Below are positions 7,148 to 14,546 of a stretch of 17,526 nt of DNA, in pieces. The notes beneath the pieces are model-generated. The model ran no database searches and was not told where the DNA came from. It saw only the letters and a list, made by a program, of their open reading frames with translations. Source of the stretch: Bryobacterales bacterium (GTDB lineage: Bacteria; Acidobacteriota; Terriglobia; Bryobacterales; Bryobacteraceae); the NCBI GenBank assembly GCA_025462985.1, contig JAOAPP010000161.1, positions 1-17,526 of the forward strand, read 5' to 3'. Both the position numbers and the translations under genes were made by a program. Position 1 is the stretch's first letter. Each line of letters begins with the position of its first letter.

Positions 7148-8091
7148 GTGCCGGTTACGGCCGCCGCGGCGCTTTCTTCTGAGCTATCCGCGTGGTAGGA
7201 ACTGCGAACCAGCGGCCCCGCTTCCACATGCGCGAAGCCCATTTCCAGCCCGGCGCGTTTGTACTCGTCAAACTCGGACTGCGGAACGTACCGCAGAATC
7301 GGGAGATGTTTCGGGGACGGGCGCAGATACTGTCCCAGCGTCAGAATATCCACGTGGTGAGTGCGAAGGTCGCGCATCACACTCAGTACCTCTTCGCTTG
7401 TTTCGCCCAGCCCGAGCATCAAGCCCGACTTGGTAGGAACATGGGGCCGGATCTGCTTCGCATAACGCAGCATATCGAGTGACCGCTCGAAGCGAGCTCC
7501 CAGACGCACCATTCGATACAGGCGGGGAACAGTCTCCGTATTGTGGTTCAACACATCCGGATGCGCGTTCATCACAATTTCCATGGCGGCATGTGAACCC
7601 TGAAAGTCTGGAACCAGAACCTCGACTTTGCAACCCGGCACTTGCTTTCGGATCTCTTCAACAGTGGAAGCGAACAGTTCCGCGCCGCCGTCCTTGCGGT
7701 CATCCCGGTTGACGCTCGTCACAACCGCATACCGGAGCCCGAGCAGCGCGCACGCTTCGCCCACCCGCCGTGGCTCGTCATAATCCACCGTCAGTGGAGC
7801 GCCCTTCTGCACCGCACAGAAGCCGCAGCGCCGGGTGCAGACGTTCCCGAGAATCATGAACGTTGCGGTGCGCCGGTTCCAGCATTCCCCGATGTTTGGG
7901 CAAGCAGCGCTCTCACACACCGTATGAAGCTGCAACCGCGTGACGAGATCTTTTAGTTCGCGGTAGTTGCCCCCAACGGGAGCAGGCGCACGAAGCCATT
8001 TGGGCCGCTCCGGCTGGGATGAAATGGTGACGAGCACATCTTTCAGTGTAACCGTCGATCCGCCAAGATCCCCAGACGCGGCTTTGGCCAA
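7141..8091 (-). CDS. lipA: Lipoyl synthase LipA
   Basis: A radical-SAM enzyme that inserts two sulfur atoms into protein-bound octanoyl groups to make lipoyl cofactor for 2-oxoacid dehydrogenases and the glycine cleavage system. Residue numbers are from TTG 8091. The auxiliary [4Fe-4S] cysteines are Cys59, Cys64 and Cys70 (CESAACPNIGECW), the radical-SAM cluster is CTRRCGFC with Cys85, Cys89 and Cys92, and the conserved C-terminal RSSYHA is at 296-301. A further 15 mostly Ala/Ser/Glu residues follow it. The start may instead be GTG 8037, which would give a 298-residue protein beginning just before the conserved QPERPKWLRAP. No lipB lies next to it. The stop shares a seven-base stretch with the convergent kinase stop. 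Confidence 0.97.
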   Translation of the reverse strand: MAKAASGDLGGSTVTLKDVLVTISSQPERPKWLRAPAPVGGNYRELKDLVTRLQLHTVCESAACPNIGECWNRRTATFMILGNVCTRRCGFCAVQKGAPLTVDYDEPRRVGEACALLGLRYAVVTSVNRDDRKDGGAELFASTVEEIRKQVPGCKVEVLVPDFQGSHAAMEIVMNAHPDVLNHNTETVPRLYRMVRLGARFERSLDMLRYAKQIRPHVPTKSGLMLGLGETSEEVLSVMRDLRTHHVDILTLGQYLRPSPKHLPILRYVPQSEFDEYKRAGLEMGFAHVEAGPLVRSSYHADSSEESAAAAVTGTH

Positions 8092-8160
8092 AAACCACCG
8101 ACCGACCGGCCCGGATGCACCGCCGCCGTGGCCAAGGTAGCCGCTTTTCAGTCAGTTACA

Positions 8161-8177
8161 GTGGCGACCCGCTTGCA
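8161..8177 (+). promoter_or_regulatory. Sigma-54 (-24/-12) promoter of the YXWGXW gene
   Basis: The sequence GTGGCGACCCGCTTGCA has GG (8163-8164) and GC (8175-8176) ten bases apart. It matches TGGC at -24 and all of TTGCA at -12, against the consensus TTGGCACG-N4-TTGCW. The expected transcript start, about twelve bases after the GC, falls near 8188. That leaves a short leader containing the ribosome site GGAGCAGG (8191-8198) before ATG 8203. Sequence, spacing and position all agree. Confidence 0.6.
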
Positions 8178-8190
8178 TCTCTTCAAATCA

Positions 8191-8198
8191 GGAGCAGG
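8191..8198 (+). promoter_or_regulatory. Ribosome binding site of the YXWGXW gene
   Basis: GGAGCAGG lies four bases before ATG 8203 (GGAG core eight bases before). It supports this internal Met over the upstream in-frame ATG at 8128, which lacks a ribosome site and would put 25 non-signal residues before the signal peptide. Confidence 0.65.
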
Positions 8199-8202
8199 AC
8201 CT

Positions 8203-8523
8203 ATGAAAACGAAACTTCTTGCAACTCTGGTGTTTCTCGGAACGTCTGCACTAGCCTCCGCGCGGGTGTTGGTCGGCGTAGGGGTGGGATTCGGTGGCGC
8301 TTATGGCTATTACGCTCCTCCGCCTCCGCCTGTCGTCGGATATATGGCCGCGCCGCCCTGTCCAGGGCCCGGCTACACTTGGGTCGGCGGTTACTGGTAT
8401 CCAGCCGGTCCGCGCTACGCATGGCGGCCCGGATACTGGGCCCGCGCGCCTTATACTGGAGCTTACTGGGTTGGTCCGCGCTACTACGGACACAGGTACT
8501 ATCGCGGCTATTGGCGCCGCTAG
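8203..8523 (+). CDS. Small secreted YXWGXW-repeat protein
   Basis: A 106-residue protein with a signal peptide (MKTKLLATLVFLGTSALASA, cleavage near residue 20). A Gly/Val/Tyr-rich stretch follows, then a proline run (PPPPP, 39-43) and imperfect tandem aromatic repeats YTWVGGYW (58-65) and YAWRPGYW (72-79), ending in a Tyr/Arg-rich tail. This is the WXXGXW/YXWGXW repeat family of exported proteins, whose function is unknown; envelope or outer-membrane localisation is usual. A good sigma-54-type promoter precedes it, so it may be a target of the regulator pair about one kilobase upstream (inference). The OpgC-like gene follows 59 bases downstream on the same strand. Confidence 0.85.
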   Translation: MKTKLLATLVFLGTSALASARVLVGVGVGFGGAYGYYAPPPPPVVGYMAAPPCPGPGYTWVGGYWYPAGPRYAWRPGYWARAPYTGAYWVGPRYYGHRYYRGYWRR

Positions 8524-8536
8524 TTGGAGTTATCTG

Positions 8537-8578
8537 CTGCCGGATGCCCGGTAGTCGCATCGAACTGGTGTCCGGCAG
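8537..8578 (+). repeat. Inverted repeat beside the start of the OpgC-like gene
   Basis: CTGCCGGA (8537-8544) and TCCGGCAG (8571-8578) are perfect complements with a 26-base loop, extendable inward by two G-U pairs in RNA. The right arm ends four bases before ATG 8583, covering the place where its ribosome site should be. A smaller competing stem CCGG/CCGG (8540-8543 with 8548-8551) shares part of the left arm. It could control translation of the downstream gene. No T-tract follows, so termination is less likely. Confidence 0.45.
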
Positions 8579-8582
8579 AAGA

Positions 8583-9782
8583 ATGACCTCTCCACCCCAA
8601 CTGTCGCGTCCCGCGAAGTCCATCAAGGCGCCGCAGCTGAAACCCCGCGGCCGACTCATCGAGCTGGACATCCTGCGCGGTTTCCTGCTGGTGTGGATGA
8701 CGCTGACGCACCTCCCCACCAAGGCCAACCTCGTTTCAAACCAAACCTTCGGCTTCGTTTCAGGAGCCGAAGGTTTTATTTTTCTCGCTGGCTTCATGAT
8801 GGGCCAGCTGGAACACCACATTGAACAGAAACGCGGTCAGCTCGCCACGCTTCGGGATATTGCCAAACGCACCGTTCGCGTTTACTTTTATCATTGCGCC
8901 CTGCTGGCGATCGCGTTTGCCGTGTTCGCAAAGATAGCGGTCGAACACAACCGCCTTGCGCTCCAGAATCTGCTTTCGTTTTTTCTGCAGAGCCCGAAGC
9001 CAGCGATCGTTGCCGCTGCGCTGCTGGAGTACCGTCCGGCGCTGCTCGACATTCTGCCGATGTACGTGGTGTTTCTCGCGCTGACTCCCCTTGCGCGTCT
9101 GATTGCCCGGCGTTGGACCTGGGATCCGGTCATCTATACCAGCTTGCTGATTTGGGCGTGCGCGCAATTCGGACTGCGTGGCTGGATGTACCGGCACGTC
9201 AACCTTTTTGGCCTGTCGGTTCCCGAGCCCTCCACCGGGGCTTTCGATCTTTACGCCTGGCAACTGCTTTGGATGGCTGGCCTTGCGCTCGGCAGCATCA
9301 ATGCCGATCGCGTTGCTCCCCCGCCAGAGGCCCCCGAAGACGAATCGGAGCTCGGCATTACGCCCTGGATTCTGCGCCTCAGCATAGCCGTCGCGCTGGT
9401 CTCTCTCGTTCTCCGCTACTTACCGACCGAGCACTGGTTCAATCCCGACATCTTCGGCTGGCTCATCGACAAGTGGCATCTAGGCCCCGCTCGCGTCATC
9501 AATTTTACTGCGCTTGCGATCGTTCTCGTTCGCTACGGAGCGCGCATCGCCAATCTGCCCCCCCTTCGTCCACTTGCGCTTTTGGGACAAGCGTCGTTGG
9601 AAGTATTCTCCCTCCAATTGCTCTTCTGCCTGGCCGGCGACGCTCTCAGCAAGGAAGCCGATCCGATCCTGTCCTGGTGGCAACAGGTTCTGCTGCTCGC
9701 CGTCACCATGGCCGGCCTGTTTTCGATTGCACTCGCAAGCCGCTGGGCCAAGGACAAACGGAAGCAGCAGAAAACGGCATGA
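8583..9782 (+). CDS. OpgC-family integral membrane protein (acyltransferase-like)
   Basis: A 399-residue polytopic protein with about ten hydrophobic segments. Its N-terminal signature IELDILRGFLLVWMTLTHLP (26-45) followed by FGFVSGAEGFIFLAG (56-70) is typical of OpgC. OpgC proteins are inner-membrane acyltransferase-3-like enzymes; the founding member succinylates periplasmic glucans. The substrate here is unknown, and no glucan synthesis genes are present in the window. A charged Pro/Glu-rich loop (around PPPEAPEDESELG) separates two membrane blocks, and the C-terminus is strongly basic. The start is ATG 8583, although ATG 8544 is also in frame; neither has a strong ribosome site, and an inverted repeat overlaps the region. 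The same frame is open much further upstream, but that part is not protein-like. Confidence 0.85.
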   Translation: MTSPPQLSRPAKSIKAPQLKPRGRLIELDILRGFLLVWMTLTHLPTKANLVSNQTFGFVSGAEGFIFLAGFMMGQLEHHIEQKRGQLATLRDIAKRTVRVYFYHCALLAIAFAVFAKIAVEHNRLALQNLLSFFLQSPKPAIVAAALLEYRPALLDILPMYVVFLALTPLARLIARRWTWDPVIYTSLLIWACAQFGLRGWMYRHVNLFGLSVPEPSTGAFDLYAWQLLWMAGLALGSINADRVAPPPEAPEDESELGITPWILRLSIAVALVSLVLRYLPTEHWFNPDIFGWLIDKWHLGPARVINFTALAIVLVRYGARIANLPPLRPLALLGQASLEVFSLQLLFCLAGDALSKEADPILSWWQQVLLLAVTMAGLFSIALASRWAKDKRKQQKTA

Positions 9783-9794
9783 CAGTCCCGGACG

Positions 9795-10049
9795 TTACAA
9801 AGAAGCGAGCCAGCGGCGGATCATGGTTTTTGTTGCCTCGTCCAACTCGTCATCCAGCAGTCGGACCTGCCGCGTATGAACTTCCAGGGTCTTCTCCGGT
9901 CCGGGTTCAACCTGATCATCACGATACGCCTTCAACACGACGACTGGGTTTTCCACTTCGTCAACCGCCCGGACGATCCAGTTCGAAGCTCCGGTCTCAT
10001 GTCCGATGAACTTCTCTATCGCTTCGCGTTTGGGAGTGTGTGCTTCCAT
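9795..10049 (-). CDS. Small charged hypothetical protein
   Basis: An 84-residue, soluble, highly charged protein with no signal peptide and no motif I recognise. Its middle (VENPVVVLKAYRDDQ) looks like beta strands and its C-terminus (DDELDEATKTMIRRWLASL) like an amphipathic helix. A ribosome site AGGATGAGG precedes ATG 10049. It is convergent with the OpgC-like gene, twelve bases from its stop, and divergent from the DUF3565 gene. Amino-acid composition and the ribosome site favour a real gene. Function unknown. Confidence 0.6.
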   Translation of the reverse strand: MEAHTPKREAIEKFIGHETGASNWIVRAVDEVENPVVVLKAYRDDQVEPGPEKTLEVHTRQVRLLDDELDEATKTMIRRWLASL

Positions 10050-10119
10050 GGCCTCATCCTAACGCGACGCTGAAGCGCCGCGTCCGCAAAACAATGCTAC
10101 GCACACAAGCATCTCCTCA

Positions 10120-10126
10120 GGGAGGG
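10120..10126 (+). promoter_or_regulatory. Ribosome binding site selecting the TTG start of the DUF3565 gene
   Basis: GGGAGGG lies six bases before TTG 10133. The alternative ATG 10094 has no ribosome site and adds 13 residues not expected for this family. Confidence 0.6.
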
Positions 10127-10132
10127 CTCGCC

Positions 10133-10345
10133 TTGGAGCAAAGCATCGTCGGATTCCGCCAGGACGAACAGGGCGACTGGGTTGCGGAATTAGCGTGCGG
10201 TCACACGCAGCACGTGCGCCACAACCCGCCCTGGATGGTGAGGCCATGGGTGCTGACGGAATCCGGCAGAGCGAGTTTCATCGGGCACAGGTTGAACTGC
10301 GTCGAGTGCGATTCATCGGCACCCCCAGATTTTGAGCGAAGCTAG
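10133..10345 (+). CDS. DUF3565 family protein, probable zinc-binding
   Basis: A 70-residue protein matching the DUF3565 pattern along its length: IVGFRQDEQGDWVAELACGHTQHVRH, PPWMVRPWVL and a C-terminal CVEC. Cys22, His24, His27, His30, Cys56 and Cys59 are arranged like a metal site, so zinc binding is likely. The family's function is unknown. TTG 10133 is taken as the start because of its strong ribosome site and because the conserved region begins four residues later. The gene is divergent from the small protein at 9795-10049, with an 83-base gap that would hold both promoters, and convergent with the penicillin acylase gene. Confidence 0.85.
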   Translation: MEQSIVGFRQDEQGDWVAELACGHTQHVRHNPPWMVRPWVLTESGRASFIGHRLNCVECDSSAPPDFERS

Positions 10346-10355
10346 TGCGTGGCCG

Positions 10356-12725
10356 CTACTTTGCCGGAACCAGCAGGATCCGCTGTTCCGTGGCCTCCTC
10401 CACTGCCTTTCGTGAATAAGGCAGGGGGTGGTACTCGCCGTTTGCCCAAGGCTCCAGCAGGTCCTCATAATGCTTATCACCAGGATTCCCGGACTCGCCC
10501 GGTGTATTCGTCATCATGGATCGGTCCCAATCGCTTACATCCAAAATCTCGCGAAACGAAGCACCATACGCTTCCGAATAATTGGGGCCAAACGAAGTCG
10601 CGTTCACAGTGTTCCCATCCCCGGGGCGACCCACGGGCTTCAGATCGAAGCTGTCCAGCAACTGTTCCCGCTTCGCTGATTCGGCCTCCTGGCCCAGAGG
10701 TGTCGATCCAGCCGGCCCGGGTTGCGGGTTTGCGGTCAGATTGAGTGGATGCCGAAAGAATGCCTTGTGCAAGTTGCCCCACTGCCATCGAGATTCATCC
10801 GGACCAAATCGCCGCTCAATATCAGCTAGCGCCTCGTCCAATGATTTCGAAAGTAGATCTCCTAGCTGAGGCACCGACTTGAGACTCGCAATCACCGCCC
10901 GCGGATTCGTCCTTGGATACGGCAGCACTTTTGCGGACAGCTTGCTGTTCAACCGGCTAAGCCATAGCTCATAAATGAGCGCCTGCTTGGAAGTCAGTGT
11001 CAGGTTCGCATCCCAGTCGAGCATTTGCGAGCGAATCGCCGCCTGCCTGCTCCCCTCCGCCGGATTCCAGTTCCTCAGCAGTGCCACGAAGTCCCGCGCC
11101 ACCAGCGAGACTGTATCCTGCTGCATGCGCTCGAAATCTTCGACGTCGAACTTCTTCGCGTTTCCCAGCATCTCGACGATGCGCTGATAGCGCTCCGGAG
11201 ATGCCCAGTAGTGGCTTAGCTGGTGCCCATAATCATGCGGCAGGATGTTGTTGTTCGCCGTGGCAATGAAGTGCTGCGGAGGATTGAATGCGAACGGATG
11301 CTGGTCAGCCGGCAAGAAACCCGTCCACTCGTAATCGCCCGTATCCCCCGGCACAGGAAACAGTCCTTCCCAACCATTTCGGATCGGAGCCAGCCCCGCT
11401 GCGATCCAACCGATGTTCCCACGTCGGTCCGCATATACCAGATTTTCCGAAGGCACCTTGTAGCGCGCCGCCGCGCCTTGGAACTGCTGCCAGGTCTTAG
11501 CGCGCGCCAGTGCAATCGCGGGCAGATAACCGGCCGTTCCCGGCTGCTCTCCGATCCACTTCAGTGCGTAAGCACGATGCCGCGCAGGATCTTCGAAAAT
11601 CACCGGCCCGTGGATTGTGTATTTCAAATCGATCTGTTCGGGAGTCGGCGATTCCGGCCCTTCCGTCCCCTCCCCCGCCCCGCGCACGAGCAGCGTCTCG
11701 TGCTGCACCGTAAATTTCTGCCAGGTACCTCGAACCAGGTACTGTGTTGTGTCCTCGGGGTTCACCTTCTCCACGTACAAGTCCTGCTGATCGATTCCAA
11801 CGATAGTGAACCCGAACGCAATTTCGTCGTTATGCCCAACCGCCACGCCCGGCAGGGCCGGCTCTCCCGCTCCAATCACGTTCCAGCCCGGGGCAACCAG
11901 GTGAACCGTCTTTCGCAACGATGGCAGCTGCAGCGCCCGATGTGGATCATTGGCCAGAAGGGGCTTCCCGGTCTTCGACATCGTGCCGTCCACCACCCAG
12001 TTGTTGCTTCCCTGCTGTCCGGGAAAGCGAATCGGCCCGATTGCGGACGTATAGTCACGCAACACGGCGGACGTGATATCGGCCAGATCCAGACCGTGCG
12101 GCACAGCAAACGCCGAAGGAGGATCGGGCGGTGACAGCAATTCGACAGTCTGCAACCCTAGCCGCGACACCAGCAGAGCCCGGTTCACCTCCTGCATTAC
12201 ATTTCCGGTCATCGACAGCCCTGCCGGGCGGCTCACGATATCCTCGGGCCTCCATAACGCCGGGTCGAATCCCGCCATCCGAAACTCTTCCGGCCGCTGC
12301 CTGTTCAGGGATTTGATATATGCGTTGATCCCGTTTGTGAACGCGACCGCAATCTGTTTCGTATCAGGAGAGTAGCTGTTCCACTCGTCCTCCCAATTCC
12401 CGCGATACTGCACCAGCTTCGCGATCCGGTCCCGCGCGATGAAGTTCGGCCCCAGGACCTCCGACAAACTGCCCGTCCCGATCCGCCGCCATATATCCAG
12501 CTGAAACAGTCGGTCGTTCGCGGTTATGTACCCTTGCGCAAAGAACAGATCATCCTGATTCTGCGCATAGATATGCGGAACGCCCCACCTGTCTCGCAGA
12601 ATTTCCACTCGGTCTCTCAGCCCCGGCAGGGTCTTCTGAATGCTGGTGATTTCGTCCGAACGAGCGGCTGCGAGCCAGACCGCCGTCAGCAGCACAAACC
12701 CGGTAAAAAGGAGACGGCCTCTCAT
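10356..12725 (-). CDS. Penicillin acylase family (Ntn hydrolase), exported
   Basis: A 789-residue precursor of the penicillin/acyl-homoserine-lactone acylase family. A signal peptide occupies about residues 1-21. The conserved N-terminal region VEILRDRWGVPHIYA (40-54) and the alpha subunit follow. The autoprocessing site Gly239/Ser240 in QGSNNWVVDG makes Ser240 the N-terminal nucleophile of the beta subunit. Downstream, LLANDPHRALQLPS and ATANNNILPHDYGHQ are typical beta-subunit motifs, the latter including an oxyanion-hole Asn. Such enzymes hydrolyse amide bonds in the periplasm; substrates range from beta-lactams to acyl-homoserine lactones and cannot be read from sequence. The length is normal and there is no internal break. 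It is monocistronic, divergent from the glycosyltransferase. Confidence 0.95.
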   Translation of the reverse strand: MRGRLLFTGFVLLTAVWLAAARSDEITSIQKTLPGLRDRVEILRDRWGVPHIYAQNQDDLFFAQGYITANDRLFQLDIWRRIGTGSLSEVLGPNFIARDRIAKLVQYRGNWEDEWNSYSPDTKQIAVAFTNGINAYIKSLNRQRPEEFRMAGFDPALWRPEDIVSRPAGLSMTGNVMQEVNRALLVSRLGLQTVELLSPPDPPSAFAVPHGLDLADITSAVLRDYTSAIGPIRFPGQQGSNNWVVDGTMSKTGKPLLANDPHRALQLPSLRKTVHLVAPGWNVIGAGEPALPGVAVGHNDEIAFGFTIVGIDQQDLYVEKVNPEDTTQYLVRGTWQKFTVQHETLLVRGAGEGTEGPESPTPEQIDLKYTIHGPVIFEDPARHRAYALKWIGEQPGTAGYLPAIALARAKTWQQFQGAAARYKVPSENLVYADRRGNIGWIAAGLAPIRNGWEGLFPVPGDTGDYEWTGFLPADQHPFAFNPPQHFIATANNNILPHDYGHQLSHYWASPERYQRIVEMLGNAKKFDVEDFERMQQDTVSLVARDFVALLRNWNPAEGSRQAAIRSQMLDWDANLTLTSKQALIYELWLSRLNSKLSAKVLPYPRTNPRAVIASLKSVPQLGDLLSKSLDEALADIERRFGPDESRWQWGNLHKAFFRHPLNLTANPQPGPAGSTPLGQEAESAKREQLLDSFDLKPVGRPGDGNTVNATSFGPNYSEAYGASFREILDVSDWDRSMMTNTPGESGNPGDKHYEDLLEPWANGEYHPLPYSRKAVEEATEQRILLVPAK

Positions 12726-12913
12726 TCCAGCAGTTTACCGGAGGCATTCCGGCAGAGAGCCTTGCACATCGTAAGTCAATGAGCATCTCAACTTAGTAGT
12801 TCTTCCTGTTCTGGGCCGAGAAATCCGCGCGTCAACTTGATGGCTGGCCGCCATCCAGACCAACAATGCCGACGCCAGTAGAATGAATTGCCTGTGGTCC
12901 GAGACACATTGAA
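12726..12913. other. Divergent intergenic region, penicillin acylase / glycosyltransferase
   Basis: This 188-base gap should hold the promoters of both neighbours. I see no strong -35/-10 or sigma-54 pair. The only structure seen is a six-pair stem GATGGC (12839-12844) / GCCATC (12850-12855) with a five-base loop, of unknown meaning. No RNA gene is recognisable. Confidence 0.5.
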
Positions 12914-14158
12914 ATGACGTGGCATATCCTTGACGTCGGAAGTTTATGGGTGGAGGAGTTTGCCAGCGCTCTCAGCTCCTTTGTTCCTACGCTTGGCTGG
13001 TCGCCTGTAATGAGCTGGACAGGGCTGTTCGAACGTTGGGAGCGTGCCGACGAGATGCTCGATCCGCCGTTGCGGATTCGCTATTATCCACTCCAGCTTG
13101 GGTATCATCGCTTCCCGCTGTCATCATTGGTGCGTCTCGGAGTCGTGCAATCGGAGCGCATGCGTGCCGTAGGCGGTGCGCCGGCCGCCAGTCCCCTGAT
13201 CTGCACGACTCCTTTCTACGCTCCCGTTGCGGAGAAGTGGAAGGGGCCCGTCGTTTACTATCAAACTGATCTCACCTACGGGTACGGCCACGTCGATCCG
13301 GCGGCGGTGCTTGCTCTCGATCGGAGACTGTGCCGCGTGGCGGCGGCCGTGTGTCCGAACTCCCGCCGTGTGGGCGATTATATGGTTCAACTGGCCGGCT
13401 GCGATCCAGGGAAGATCACCGTCGTCCCAAACGCCACGCGCCAAGCAAATATCCTGAGCGAAGCCCCGCAGAGGCCCGGCCCCTTACCGGAGGATCTGGC
13501 GGATCTACCGCGCCCCATTGTCGGAGTGATCGGTAACTTGGCGGGCAATCTGAACTGGTCTCTGCTCCTGGCTGTGATCGACCGCACACCGCAGCTGAGT
13601 TGGGCGTTCGTCGGACCGACCGATATGGACATCGAAGAACGGTCGGAGCATGCGCGGCGCGGGAGGCTCGTCGACCGTGGCGGCCGGGTCCGGTTTGTGG
13701 GCCGGAAGCCCTACAAAGCCCTTCAGGAATATGCCCGCTCCTTCGACGCTGCCGTTCTGCCATACCGGCGCAAGGAGCCCACTTACTCCGGCAGTTCCAC
13801 GCGCTTCTATGAGCATCTGGCAGCTTGCCGCCCAATGATCGCTACGCGCGGCTTCGAGGAGCTTCTTCGGAAAGAGCCGCTGGTCACTTTGGTCGATACA
13901 GCCGATGAGCTTATCGCAAAGCTGGAAGGTCTAACGCGCGTGCAATTCGACGACGGATTGACACACGCTCGCTGGGCAGCCAGCCAGCTCGGAACTTGGC
14001 ACAATCGCGCCTCCGCAGTTATAGAGGGGCTGCGAATGCGGTGGTCCGGCATGCTGGACGTCCCCGGAGCTCGCCCTATGCCACATTCGGAGATGGATGC
14101 ATTCCGGCATGACGAACCGCGGCAGTTTCAGATGGTTGAAGCAGACCGGGTCGATTGA
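12914..14158 (+). CDS. Glycosyltransferase, GT-B fold (TuaH/GT4-like)
   Basis: A 414-residue soluble protein. Its N-terminal half has a Rossmann-like beginning and CPNSRRVGDYM (147-157), VVPNA (170-174) and GVIGNL (204-209). The C-terminal half has VRFVGRKPYKALQEYARSFDAAVLPYR (259-285, written across the known motif) and the donor-site region YEHLAACRPMIAT (299-311). This arrangement matches GT-B enzymes that build surface polysaccharide or teichuronic-type polymers from nucleotide sugars. Donor and acceptor are unknown. A C-terminal tail (about 375-414) after the fold is low-complexity and acidic/basic mixed. No good ribosome site precedes ATG 12914. It stands alone, convergent with the MmcQ/YjbR gene 19 bases away. 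Confidence 0.85.
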   Translation: MTWHILDVGSLWVEEFASALSSFVPTLGWSPVMSWTGLFERWERADEMLDPPLRIRYYPLQLGYHRFPLSSLVRLGVVQSERMRAVGGAPAASPLICTTPFYAPVAEKWKGPVVYYQTDLTYGYGHVDPAAVLALDRRLCRVAAAVCPNSRRVGDYMVQLAGCDPGKITVVPNATRQANILSEAPQRPGPLPEDLADLPRPIVGVIGNLAGNLNWSLLLAVIDRTPQLSWAFVGPTDMDIEERSEHARRGRLVDRGGRVRFVGRKPYKALQEYARSFDAAVLPYRRKEPTYSGSSTRFYEHLAACRPMIATRGFEELLRKEPLVTLVDTADELIAKLEGLTRVQFDDGLTHARWAASQLGTWHNRASAVIEGLRMRWSGMLDVPGARPMPHSEMDAFRHDEPRQFQMVEADRVD

Positions 14159-14177
14159 GTCTCAACTCTGTGCTTCA

Positions 14178-14540
14178 CTAGCGTTCAGTTGCCTGCCGCT
14201 GCTTTCGCGGACGTGCAGCCTGACGCGGTGCTGCCGTTAACTTGCTCCACGCCAAACGAAGCGCGTGTTCCAATATGCCCGCATCCACCGCGTCAAGCCG
14301 CACGTTGGTGCTGCCCTGACGGCCCCAAGCGCCCTTTACCGGAACAAACGCTCCGGGGAGCTGCCGCACAAACAGAGCCTGCTGTTCGGGCGGAAGCTTC
14401 ACCATTCCCCAGTTCTCATCCGGGTAGTGCAGAGTCGCGAAAATCTTCCCATTTACTCGAAAGTCTGGATGACCCATATGTGAGCTCTCCGCCGCACCGG
14501 GGAGCCCCAGCGCAAGCTGCCGAAAACCTTCTGTCGTCAT
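14178..14540 (-). CDS. MmcQ/YjbR family protein
   Basis: A 120-residue protein of the MmcQ/YjbR fold (CyaY-like, often labelled DNA-binding on structural grounds). Visible are the family's N-terminal LALGLPGAAESSHMGHPDFRV region, the core YPDENWGMVKL and the GAWGRQGST segment. The basic C-terminal tail (RQAARPRKQRQATER) could bind nucleic acid. Its ATG lies six bases after the stop of the secretin-like gene, so it is probably the last gene of the sigma-factor operon. A near-copy of 35 bases of this gene (14392-14426) lies at 16561-16596, beyond the other end of that operon. Confidence 0.85.
   Translation of the reverse strand: MTTEGFRQLALGLPGAAESSHMGHPDFRVNGKIFATLHYPDENWGMVKLPPEQQALFVRQLPGAFVPVKGAWGRQGSTNVRLDAVDAGILEHALRLAWSKLTAAPRQAARPRKQRQATER
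14392..14426. repeat. Direct repeat copy 1, inside the MmcQ/YjbR gene
   Basis: This 35-base segment, coding for the YPDENWGMVKL region on the minus strand, matches 16561-16596 in the same orientation with a few differences and one extra base in the second copy. Similarity fades quickly on both sides. Confidence 0.7.
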
Positions 14541-14546
14541 ACAGGT

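Noticed and set aside
8115..8582. The OpgC-like reading frame stays open about 470 bases upstream of its start
   Set aside because: The upstream part is antisense-like, Arg/Ser-rich and overlaps the YXWGXW gene, which has its own promoter, ribosome site and signal peptide. OpgC similarity begins only after 8583.
8894..10009. 371-codon plus-strand frame overlapping the OpgC-like gene
   Set aside because: It has the Arg/Pro/Ser-rich composition of a shadow frame, while the other frame encodes a clear polytopic membrane protein.
10094..10132. ATG 10094 as the DUF3565 start
   Set aside because: No ribosome site is present and the extra residues are not family-like; TTG 10133 has a strong site at good spacing.
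11223..12134. 303-codon open frame antisense to the penicillin acylase
   Set aside because: It is Arg/Pro-rich without domain features and fully covered by a conserved gene on the other strand.
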